Source: an uncultured Bacteroidales bacterium
Lineage (GTDB): Bacteria; Bacteroidota; Bacteroidia; Bacteroidales; UBA932
Length of the DNA stretch: 64,000 nucleotides
NCBI GenBank assembly: GCA_934691625.1
Contig: CAKUTA010000002.1
Span: forward strand, 186,001-250,000
Reading direction: 5' to 3'
Below, piece by piece: positions 54,377-61,762 of the stretch. The position numbers and the translations under genes are program-made. Every line of letters starts with the position of its first letter. The stretch's first letter is position 1. A model generated the notes under the pieces. That model worked only from the letters and a program-made list of their open reading frames with translations. It had not been told where the DNA came from and made no database searches.

Positions 54377-54802
54377 CTAGTCTTCCCACGAGATGACGCG
54401 GCTTTCGTCAGGGCGTGCTGTGATGTGGATCTTCAGAGTTTCCTCGGGAAGTATTTCCTCGATGTTTTCAGGCCATTCTATGAGGCATAGGCTTCCGCTG
54501 TCAACATAATCGTAGAACCCTATGTCGAATGCTTCTTCTGTCCGGTTGATCCTGTAGAAGTCGAAATGGAATATGGAATTTCCTGCGGATGTACGATATT
54601 CATTGACAATGGAGAATGTCGGGGAACTGACTGCATCCTCCTTGACCCCCAGCTTGTGGCAGAGCGCTGTGGTGAAAGTGGTTTTTCCAGCTCCCATCGG
54701 TGCATAGAATGCAATAATGCTATGTCCTGCCGTTTCCTTCAGGAACTGTGCCGCTGCCTCGCCTATATTTTCCAGGCTGCTTATGACAATCTCATGTTTC
54801 AT
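54377..54802 (-). CDS. tsaE: tRNA threonylcarbamoyladenosine synthesis ATPase TsaE
   Basis: Works with TsaB, TsaC and TsaD to make t6A37 in ANN-decoding tRNAs. 141 residues with Walker A MGAGKTTF (about 35-42), SSPTFSIVNEY and the FDFYRI and LIEWPENIEE motifs that mark the family. The ATG at 54802 (MKHEIVISS) is preferred over one at 54853, which lies upstream of the predicted transcript start inside the divergent promoter. Confidence 0.94.
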   Translation of the reverse strand: MKHEIVISSLENIGEAAAQFLKETAGHSIIAFYAPMGAGKTTFTTALCHKLGVKEDAVSSPTFSIVNEYRTSAGNSIFHFDFYRINRTEEAFDIGFYDYVDSGSLCLIEWPENIEEILPEETLKIHITARPDESRVISWED

Positions 54803-54839
54803 CGTGGTGTATTTTTGTCCCAATCCTTCGATTGGCAGC

Positions 54840-54879
54840 ACAAACTTACACAAATTCGCCGGATTTTGTGTAAGTTTGT
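54840..54879. promoter_or_regulatory. Symmetric divergent promoter for tsaE and ispE
   Basis: Perfect 15-bp arms ACAAACTTACACAAA and TTTGTGTAAGTTTGT around a 10-base centre. Each arm carries TAAGTTTG, an exact -7 box, one for each strand, pointing outward. Predicted leaders are about 33 bases (tsaE) and 20 bases (ispE). Confidence 0.7.
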
Positions 54880-54903
54880 CTGAATAAGTAACACACCTCT
54901 GCT

Positions 54904-55854
54904 ATGATAACAGAACCTCCTGTGAAGATAAATCTTGGACTTAATGTCCTCAGACGGAGAGAAGACGGCTACCATGATCTGGAGACACTGTTCTTTCCGT
55001 GCAGGCAGCTACATGATACATTGGAGATTATCAGTGGCGATGACTACAGCCGTACATCCGCGCGGCTCGCAGCCCTTTATGGCGACCATGCCAGGATAAC
55101 AGACCTCTCGGCCTCAGCTTCTGACGAATATGATGCGTTTGATGACGATGATGTGCCTACCTTGGCACAGGGCATCTCTGGTGACGGGAAACTGATGATA
55201 ACAGTAGCCCGTAGGGATGGTGTTGACTGGCCTGTCCTGAAGGATCTCTGTGCCCGGGCATACAAGCTGCTTGATGATGATTTCGGTCTTCCTCCTGTGA
55301 AGATCTATCTGGAGAAGACGTCTCCTGTGGGGGCAGGGCTTGGCGGAGGCTCAGCCGATGCAGCATATACTCTTGCAATGCTTTCGGATATGTTTGGCCT
55401 TAGGCTTGATAATGAAAAACTTGCGGTGTATGCGGCACGCCTCGGAAGTGACTGTGCGTTCTTTGTCTGGAACCGTCCGATGTTCGGTGAGGGGCGTGGT
55501 GAAGTGCTTACCCCTTTTGATATGCCGGTGAAGATCATTGAGCCTGGAGCGGAAAAGAGCACAGGAAGCGGTATCGTATATGAACTGAAGATCATCGTGC
55601 CCGAAGGGATAGCCGTATCTACGGCAGAAGCTTACCGTGGAATAAAGCCTTCTGTTCCTGATGTGCGTCTCAAGGATGTGCTGTCACGGTCTGTCAGTGA
55701 ATGGAAAGAACTTCTGGTCAATGATTTCGAGAAGACAGTTTTTGTGGCGCATCCTGAGCTTGCCGCCATAAAGCAGTCCCTCTATGATTCAGGAGCGGCA
55801 TACGCTGCCATGTCCGGCAGCGGCTCTGCATTATTTGCCCTCTATGAAGTCTGA
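54904..55854 (+). CDS. ispE: 4-diphosphocytidyl-2-C-methyl-D-erythritol kinase
   Basis: ATP-dependent GHMP-family kinase of the MEP isoprenoid pathway. Motifs: VKINLGLNVLRRREDGYHDL at the N-terminus, ATP loop SPVGAGLGGGSADAAYTL (about 140-155), and MSGSGSALFALY at the end. It has 316 residues because of an insertion of roughly 40 residues around 45-95, rich in Asp, Ser and Ala, between the second and third strands; the rest aligns with the usual protein of about 275. A MITE-like repeat begins ten bases after the stop codon. Confidence 0.93.
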   Translation: MITEPPVKINLGLNVLRRREDGYHDLETLFFPCRQLHDTLEIISGDDYSRTSARLAALYGDHARITDLSASASDEYDAFDDDDVPTLAQGISGDGKLMITVARRDGVDWPVLKDLCARAYKLLDDDFGLPPVKIYLEKTSPVGAGLGGGSADAAYTLAMLSDMFGLRLDNEKLAVYAARLGSDCAFFVWNRPMFGEGRGEVLTPFDMPVKIIEPGAEKSTGSGIVYELKIIVPEGIAVSTAEAYRGIKPSVPDVRLKDVLSRSVSEWKELLVNDFEKTVFVAHPELAAIKQSLYDSGAAYAAMSGSGSALFALYEV

Positions 55855-55864
55855 TGGTATCTTG

Positions 55865-55981
55865 AAAAACTTCAGGTTCGACCAAGAGTTCCGGGAAGAT
55901 AGCTGTGCCTATCTTACCTGAAAACTCAGGAAGAAATTTTACCTCAAAACAACTTTTTAAACATTTCAAAACAGATTCTAA
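55865..55981. mobile_element. MITE-like element, copy B (left end missing)
   Basis: 117 bases matching the inside and right end of copy A, from AAAAACTTCAGGTTCGA through AGATAG/CTATCT and ACCTGAAAACTC to the end ATTTCAAAACAGATTCTAA. The left inverted repeat and about 35 adjoining bases are absent. Lies between ispE and the convergent nrdG. Confidence 0.7.
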
Positions 55982-56031
55982 GATAATGCTTGTCCCGGCT
56001 TCCTGCCGCGGCATACGGCAGAAACAGCCTG

Positions 56032-56544
56032 CTACTTGAAAGGAATTACCGGCACGGTCCCTGGGATATTGTCGTCATCTTCAGGGGTGAGATGTATTAT
56101 CCGCTGGTTCGAACTTCCACGGAAATGCAGCTGCGTATCGCGGAGCTCCTCTATGTAGGGTCCGTCCACAAGCACATCAAGATATGGCAGCATCATGGAC
56201 AAGTGGCTGTCAGCCAGTATTTCCTCATACGTGAAGCCTGTCCAGCACCAGATTGTCTTACTTGTCTCCGCCTTTATCCGCCTGGCAAGTTCCGTGAATC
56301 CCTCCACCTGATAGAACGGGTCGCCGCCGCTGAATGATACATTGCTGATGTCATCATCCTTGATAACCTGAAGCAGGTCGTCAATGCTCATCTTATGCCC
56401 ATTCTCGAATTTCCACGACTGCGGATTATGGCAGCCCTGGCAGTGGTGCATGCAACCTGCACAATATATGGAAGTGCGCAGCCCGGGGCCGTCAGCCATG
56501 GTCTGCTCCATCACTTCCATTATATATAGTTCATCGTTCCTCAT
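56032..56544 (-). CDS. nrdG: Anaerobic ribonucleotide reductase activating protein
   Basis: Radical-SAM enzyme that creates the glycyl radical in NrdD. 170 residues with the cluster motif CMHHCQGCHN (CxxxCxxC, about 31-38), then SFSGGDPFYQ for SAM binding and TWCWTGFT-like IWCWTGFTYEE. It follows nrdD on the same strand after 126 bases that contain a long inverted repeat. Implies growth without oxygen. Confidence 0.96.
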   Translation of the reverse strand: MRNDELYIMEVMEQTMADGPGLRTSIYCAGCMHHCQGCHNPQSWKFENGHKMSIDDLLQVIKDDDISNVSFSGGDPFYQVEGFTELARRIKAETSKTIWCWTGFTYEEILADSHLSMMLPYLDVLVDGPYIEELRDTQLHFRGSSNQRIIHLTPEDDDNIPGTVPVIPFK

Positions 56545-56587
56545 GACAATATCTTGATGTGGAGCGTAACCATCATATTATCAACAG

Positions 56588-56636
56588 ATTATCTATTTTT
56601 CTACTCCGCAGAACATGGAGTGGAAAAATAGATAAT
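56588..56636. other. 20-bp-arm inverted repeat between nrdD and nrdG
   Basis: ATTATCTATTTTTCTACTCC and GGAGTGGAAAAATAGATAAT pair with one T-G mismatch around the 9-base loop GCAGAACAT. On the minus strand it lies after the nrdD stop codon and ends about 45 bases before nrdG, so it could be an internal terminator, an RNA-stabilising end for nrdD, or an operator. Confidence 0.65.
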
Positions 56637-56670
56637 AGTCTAATATACAGCTAATTATGCTCCACGTGCA

Positions 56671-58878
56671 TTACTTGTGGACCACCCTGTCTTTCAGCTC
56701 GGCTAGCTTCGCGCTGTTCCAGCGGTTTGTAGTACCTACAAGATATCCGGTTATCCTCTGGAGCGTGTCGATGTTATGCCCGTGGCAGTGAGGACATTCC
56801 GTGAGCCCTTCTGTGGCATCCTCATAGCCGCAGTCGAGACACCTGTTACGGTTGTGGTTCACGCTTCCGTATCCGATGTTATACTTGTCCATGAGATCCA
56901 CGATGTTCATTATGGCTTCCGGATTATGTGTGGCATCCCCGTCTATCTCCACATAGAATATATGTCCGCCGCGCTCCAGGTCATGGTATGGAGCCTCCAC
57001 TTCTGCCTTGTGCTTAGGTGTGCAATGGAAATATACCGGGACATGGCTTGAGTTCGTGTAGTAATCCTTGTCTGTCACGCCCTTTATGATGCCGAACTTC
57101 TTCTTATCCATTCTGGTGAAGCGTCCTGAAAGCCCCTCCGCAGGAGTGCCCAGCACACTGAAATTATGCTGGAACTTCTCCGAGTAGGCATTGGCCTTGT
57201 CCCTTAGATAGGTGACTATCCGGATGCCAAGCTCCTGTGATTCCTCTGACTCGCCATGATGCTTTCCTGTCAATGCGATAAGGCATTCTGCAAGACCGAT
57301 GAACCCGATTCCCAGAGTGCCCTGGTTGATTACGGATTCTATGGTGTCGTCAGAATTCAGGTTCTCGCTTCCGATCCAGAGCTTGCCCATGAGCAGCGGG
57401 AACTGCTTTTTCAGTGCAGTCTTCTGGAAATCATAGCGCTCGCACAGCTGCTGCGCTGTAATGTCCAGCACCTTGTCCAGCTTGTTGAAGAATTCCGTGA
57501 TCCTGGCATCCTTGTCCTCGATTCCCATGCACTCGATGGCGAGACGGACAATGTTTATGGTGGTGAAGCTGAGATTGCCCCTGCCCACCGACGTCTTAGG
57601 CCCGAACCTGTTTTCAAACACTCGGGTGCGGCATCCCATTGTCGCCACTTCGTGCATATATCTCTTCGGATCGTCAGCCTTCCATTCCAGGCTCCTGTTG
57701 AATGTCGCGTCCAGGTTCAGGAAGTTAGGGAAGAACCGGCGTGCCGACACCTTGCATGCGAACTTGTAGAGATCGTAGTTTGGATCTTCCGGGAGATAGC
57801 TTACACCGCGCTTTTTCTTCCATATCTGGATAGGGAAGATAGCAGTCGAACCATTTCCTACACCTTCGTAGGTGGTGTTGAGAATCTCCCTGATTATGCA
57901 CCTGCCCTCGGCTGAAGTGTCGGTTCCGTAGTTTATGGAGCTGAATACTACCTGGTTGCCTCCACGTGAATGGATGGTGTTCATGTTGTGAACAAAAGCC
58001 TCCATCGCCTGGTGCACTCTGCTTACAGTCATATTGATGGCGTGCTGCTTCAGCCTCTCCTCGCCCTTGATGCCGACAAGGTCATGCTTTATGTAGTCAT
58101 CGATCGGGGCATCTTTCAGATGTCCGAGGTCTATGCCCTCGAGAGCCGAGAGCTGATCGATTTCCTCTTTATATGTCTTCCTTACGAATGGCGCCAGGTA
58201 GAAGTCGAATGCCGGAATGGCCTGGCCCCCATGCATCTCATTCTGTACAGTCTCCATTGAGATACATGCCAGGACGGCCGCGGTCTCTATCCTTTTCGCC
58301 GGTCTTGATTCCCCGTGCCCTGCGTGGAACCCCTCATCCAGAATCTTGTCAAGAGGATGCTGGAGACAGGTGAGGCTCTTCGTCGGGTAGTAGTCCTTGT
58401 CATGGATGTGGATGTATCCGTTGTACACGGCATCCCTCACATCCTCGGAAAGCAGGCATTCGTCCACATACGTCTTGGTAGCCTCCGAGGCGAACTTCAT
58501 CATCATGCCCGCAGGGGTATCTGCATTCATGTTCGCATTCTCACGTGTGATGTCATTGGCCTGGGCATCAATGATCTCCTTGAAGATCTCGCATGTCTTT
58601 GCCTTTCGGGCCAGATTCCTCTGGTTCCGGTATGCAATATACTTCTTGGCGACCTCCTTGCGCGGACTTTTCATCAGCTCGAACTCCACACAATCCTGAA
58701 TTTCCTCGACGCCCATCTTCTCCTTCTCCTTTCTGGAGATTGTGTCGGCGATCTTTGCTGCCAGGACAATGTCCTCGCCGCTTTCTGTTACATCCATAGC
58801 CTTGAGAATCGCGGCTACTATTTTCTGGTTGTTGAAGTCGACGAGTCTTCCGTCGCGCTTTACTACATACTTGACCAT
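56671..58878 (-). CDS. nrdD: Anaerobic (class III) ribonucleoside-triphosphate reductase
   Basis: Makes deoxyribonucleotides without oxygen. 735 residues: N-terminal ATP-cone for allosteric control (about 1-92; KYVVKRDGRLVDFNNQKIV), the catalytic barrel, a zinc site from CLDCG and CPHCHG near residue 690, and the glycyl-radical segment RITGYLVGTTNRWNSAKLAE at the C-terminus. Paired with nrdG, its activase. A minus-strand -7 box lies 59 bases upstream of the ATG. Confidence 0.97.
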   Translation of the reverse strand: MVKYVVKRDGRLVDFNNQKIVAAILKAMDVTESGEDIVLAAKIADTISRKEKEKMGVEEIQDCVEFELMKSPRKEVAKKYIAYRNQRNLARKAKTCEIFKEIIDAQANDITRENANMNADTPAGMMMKFASEATKTYVDECLLSEDVRDAVYNGYIHIHDKDYYPTKSLTCLQHPLDKILDEGFHAGHGESRPAKRIETAAVLACISMETVQNEMHGGQAIPAFDFYLAPFVRKTYKEEIDQLSALEGIDLGHLKDAPIDDYIKHDLVGIKGEERLKQHAINMTVSRVHQAMEAFVHNMNTIHSRGGNQVVFSSINYGTDTSAEGRCIIREILNTTYEGVGNGSTAIFPIQIWKKKRGVSYLPEDPNYDLYKFACKVSARRFFPNFLNLDATFNRSLEWKADDPKRYMHEVATMGCRTRVFENRFGPKTSVGRGNLSFTTINIVRLAIECMGIEDKDARITEFFNKLDKVLDITAQQLCERYDFQKTALKKQFPLLMGKLWIGSENLNSDDTIESVINQGTLGIGFIGLAECLIALTGKHHGESEESQELGIRIVTYLRDKANAYSEKFQHNFSVLGTPAEGLSGRFTRMDKKKFGIIKGVTDKDYYTNSSHVPVYFHCTPKHKAEVEAPYHDLERGGHIFYVEIDGDATHNPEAIMNIVDLMDKYNIGYGSVNHNRNRCLDCGYEDATEGLTECPHCHGHNIDTLQRITGYLVGTTNRWNSAKLAELKDRVVHK

Positions 58879-58936
58879 GATAAATTATTGGCTTGAGTCC
58901 TTGCTTTATGCCACGTCTTTGCAGGCGCGAACCTTA

Positions 58937-58944
58937 CAAAGATA
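58937..58944 (-). promoter_or_regulatory. -7 element of nrdD
   Basis: TATCTTTG on the minus strand, exact match; leader about 53 bases. Confidence 0.6.
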
Positions 58945-59023
58945 GGATAAAAACCGTCACATTAAGCGCGAATTTCCGTGAAAGTTTTCAACACGGAAAA
59001 TGTGGATAAGTATGTAAATGTGC

Positions 59024-59659
59024 CTAGCCGACGAGCCAGACCAGGATATGGCGGTCGAAAGTCATGTATTCGAGCTCAAACTCGTCCTCGTAACCGTCCT
59101 TGCTGATAAATGTAGCCTCCAGTTCGCCTTCTCCGCGGGGATGGAACTTGTCGATCTCGATCTGCTCCGCAAAATCGACATTGTACAGCGACAGCCTCTT
59201 GAAGATAGCTTCCTTGGCGCACCAGTAGATGGCGAGCTGCTCGTTCCTCTTGTCATCGTCGAGGTCTTCAATCTCGTCCTCTGACAATGCCTTCGCCTCC
59301 ACGGCCGAGAAGTCTCTGTCCAGGGACTCGATGTCGATACCGACGTCTTCCGTGTCATGAAGGATGACGGCTACATATTTATCTGTATGTGTAATGCTGA
59401 TATTGGTGACTCTATTTTCCAGGAACGGCTTGCCATTGTCGTGATGGCTGAGATAGACCTTCTCGTCAAAGAGCTCATTGAGCAGGGCCCTTACCGCCAG
59501 CCTCTGCTTGCGCATAGACTCGCTCTTTATCCATGAGATTTCCTCCATCTCGTCTGTAGGGGTGGAACTCAACGCCTTGAGCTCTTCCTCTGTTTCAGTT
59601 ATTTTCCATACGGCTATTTCAGCCTTGTTCTCAAGTTCCTTTTTAAGATATAGTGCCAT
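59024..59659 (-). CDS. 4'-phosphopantetheinyl transferase superfamily protein
   Basis: Moves phosphopantetheine from CoA to the Ser of carrier proteins. 211 residues with the Sfp-type motifs in order: NGKPFLEN, ISITHTDKYVAV, DVGIDIE (Mg-binding Asp/Glu) and WCAKEAIFK near residue 150. The length lies between AcpS (about 125) and Sfp (about 225), favouring the Sfp-like group. It may serve the ACP encoded at 2310, since no acpS is seen here; this is inference. Downstream of a small gene on the same strand, 13 bases away. Confidence 0.88.
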   Translation of the reverse strand: MALYLKKELENKAEIAVWKITETEEELKALSSTPTDEMEEISWIKSESMRKQRLAVRALLNELFDEKVYLSHHDNGKPFLENRVTNISITHTDKYVAVILHDTEDVGIDIESLDRDFSAVEAKALSEDEIEDLDDDKRNEQLAIYWCAKEAIFKRLSLYNVDFAEQIEIDKFHPRGEGELEATFISKDGYEDEFELEYMTFDRHILVWLVG

Positions 59660-59672
59660 AATTGATTGTACT

Positions 59673-59882
59673 TTAAGATTCTATAGAGCCGGCGGTCCCA
59701 AGGTACGAAAGACCTGTGAGCGGAGAATACCCGCACACGACATAACCACCGTCCTCCGTTTCGTCAGGAAGACTGGTAACTACCAGATATGACTCATTTG
59801 TGAAAAATTTCGACAGAGGATCGTCCACCGGCGCCCCTGCTGTCAGATTTTGATCATTATTTACAGAACTGGGAGGTTCCAT
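59673..59882 (-). CDS. Small hypothetical protein upstream of the phosphopantetheinyl transferase gene
   Basis: 69 residues, acidic, no signal peptide or TM helix, no recognised family. It is probably real because a minus-strand TAACTTTG box lies about 30 bases before its ATG with a leader near 24 bases, and it runs directly into the transferase gene with a 13-base gap. Text such as FTNESYLVVTSLPDETEDGG and GYSPLTGLSYLG shows normal amino-acid composition. Confidence 0.5.
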   Translation of the reverse strand: MEPPSSVNNDQNLTAGAPVDDPLSKFFTNESYLVVTSLPDETEDGGYVVCGYSPLTGLSYLGTAGSIES

Positions 59883-59911
59883 ATAAAATCCAAAGCGTAA
59901 TTGTTATAGTG

Positions 59912-59919
59912 CAAAGTTA
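59912..59919 (-). promoter_or_regulatory. -7 element for the small protein/transferase operon
   Basis: TAACTTTG on the minus strand, exact match. The end of MITE copy C lies only 11 bases further upstream, so the -33 region is MITE sequence. Confidence 0.6.
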
Positions 59920-59930
59920 ATACAAAAATT

Positions 59931-60090
59931 TTAGAATAAATGCTTAAAAAGTTGTTTGAGTTAAAATTCCTGCATCTTCTTCCCGAGTTTTCAGGTCAGA
60001 TAGACCCCGCTGTCTTCCCCGAATCCCCGGTCGAACCTGAAGTTTGCCCTCTCAAACCTTCAGATAATAATTTCAAAACAGCATCCTCAG
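59931..60090. mobile_element. MITE-like element, copy C (reverse orientation)
   Basis: 160 bases that align in reverse complement with copy A along their whole length. The end at 59931 reads TTAGAATAAATGCTT, lacking eight bases of the terminal repeat; the other end reads AATTTCAAAACAGCATCCTC. The inner hairpin has one mismatch (AGACAG against CTATCT). It abuts the start of a repeat-protein gene whose 5' part is missing. Confidence 0.7.
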
Positions 60091-60166
60091 CAAGGAACTT
60101 GAACACGATCTTTTTGCCAATAACCAGAAAGTTACTGATTTCAAATGGCTTTTCTATGCTACTGAT

Positions 60167-61741
60167 GTGAAGAACCTTCCTGCCGGTCTGTTCAAGAACT
60201 GCGATCCTTCCAAGACAATATATATTAATCAGATGTTCATGAATTCCATTGTCGAGGATTTTCCGGAGGGCTTCTTCGAGGGGCTTGACAGTGTTACCAG
60301 TCTTGCTGAAGTCTTTGAAAGCTCGATTTTCATGAAGCCGTTGAAAGGCGGGATGTTCAAGGGGCTGCTGAAGGCGAATGCAGCCTATCAGACATTTTAT
60401 ATGTCTAATGTGTCGGAACTTCCTGAAGACCTTTTCGATGGGATGGGAACAGACGCGACTTCGATATCATTCCAGAAGACATTCTTCGGCTGTAAAAATC
60501 TGTCATCCATTCCGGCAGGACTTCTTGACCCTGTTGCAGCTAAACTGACAAATCTTTCAGAGTGTTTCAGAAACTGCACGAGCCTTAAAGCGATTCCTGA
60601 AGGATTAGGTAATTCCACAACTAATCTGACCAATCTTTCCAATGCTTTCAATGGCTGCACAGGCCTTGAATCATTGCCTTCTGAAATGTTCCGCGGCGCA
60701 GCTGCTAAATTGAATAATCTTAGCAGCGCCTTCAGCGGATGCACGGCGCTCAAATCAGTCCCTGACGAGCTGTTCGGGTTCATTACTGCCAGGAATGCCA
60801 ACTTTACATATTGCTTCAGTAGTTGTACTTCTCTCAAGAGTGTAGGGGCTGAAGTCTTCCCGGCTACAGTTTCTACTACAGGTCTGAATAGCGTGTTCCA
60901 GTTCTGCACGTCTCTCGATGAAATATCAGCCGATGTGTTCGCCAAGTGTACTGCTGTAACCACTATGTCAAATACGTTCAAGGGCTGTACAGCACTGAAG
61001 ACTGTTCCAGCAGGCATTTTCTCCAAGATGGTGAAAGTGACTAACTTCGATTCTATCTTCTATGAATGTACAGGGCTTGAGACCGTTCCTGCGGAGCTGT
61101 TCGCCGGAAATGCTGCAGCCACCAAGATTATGAAGGCATTCTACGGCTGCACTGCCCTTAAATCTGTTCCATCAGGGCTGCTTGCGAAAAATGTTAAGCT
61201 GGCTGATGTCAATAGCTTGTTCTACAAGTGCACATCCCTTGTGACTGTGCCGGAAGACCTGTTCTCGGCATGTACGCTTATTACGACATTCAATTATCTT
61301 TTCGAATATTGCACAGGGCTTAAGACTATTCCTGCCGGGCTGTTCGCCAAGAACATCAAAGGATGCTATTTTACTGATACATTTGCCGGATGTACGGCTT
61401 TGGAGGCCATTCCGGAAGGATTGTTCGATGCTGTACCGTCAGCCTCGACGGCTGCGAGCTTCAAGGAGTGCTTCATCAACTGTACTTCCCTCAAATCCAT
61501 ACCTGCCGGTCTCTTTGACAAGGCGCTGAAAGCAGGGGCTTTCAACTATTGCTTTGCGAACTGCACAGGACTTACAGGAGAGTCTCCTTATACTGAGGTC
61601 AGCGGCAATAAGATCCATCTGTACGAGCGCAAGGCATACTACTCCATCGGAGGTTTCAATAACCGCATAACAGGCACCAAGTGCTTCTCAGGATGTACCG
61701 GGCTGTCTGACTATGACGCGATTACCAGTGACTGGAAATAG
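60167..61741 (+). CDS. BspA-like repeat protein, 5'-truncated
   Basis: 524 residues from the first possible start (a GTG), but the same frame is open back to base 60071 and reads ELEHDLFANNQKVTDFKWLF, matching the downstream repeats, so the start given is only nominal. About 17 units of 26-29 residues follow the pattern xAFxGCTALKSVPAGLFxxN, e.g. SIFYECTGLETVPAELFAGN and SLFYKCTSLVTVPEDLFSAC. This is a BspA-like leucine-rich-repeat surface protein. No signal peptide or promoter is present: both appear to have been lost where MITE copy C sits. Probably a pseudogene or silent, unless a distant promoter supplies it. Intact C-terminus. Confidence 0.75.
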   Translation: MKNLPAGLFKNCDPSKTIYINQMFMNSIVEDFPEGFFEGLDSVTSLAEVFESSIFMKPLKGGMFKGLLKANAAYQTFYMSNVSELPEDLFDGMGTDATSISFQKTFFGCKNLSSIPAGLLDPVAAKLTNLSECFRNCTSLKAIPEGLGNSTTNLTNLSNAFNGCTGLESLPSEMFRGAAAKLNNLSSAFSGCTALKSVPDELFGFITARNANFTYCFSSCTSLKSVGAEVFPATVSTTGLNSVFQFCTSLDEISADVFAKCTAVTTMSNTFKGCTALKTVPAGIFSKMVKVTNFDSIFYECTGLETVPAELFAGNAAATKIMKAFYGCTALKSVPSGLLAKNVKLADVNSLFYKCTSLVTVPEDLFSACTLITTFNYLFEYCTGLKTIPAGLFAKNIKGCYFTDTFAGCTALEAIPEGLFDAVPSASTAASFKECFINCTSLKSIPAGLFDKALKAGAFNYCFANCTGLTGESPYTEVSGNKIHLYERKAYYSIGGFNNRITGTKCFSGCTGLSDYDAITSDWK

Positions 61742-61762
61742 ACAACTTAACTGACAATTAAC

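Noticed and set aside
60167..61741. Tandem repeats as a CRISPR or DNA satellite
   Set aside because: Repeats are at protein level (26-29 residues) with diverged DNA and a maintained reading frame.
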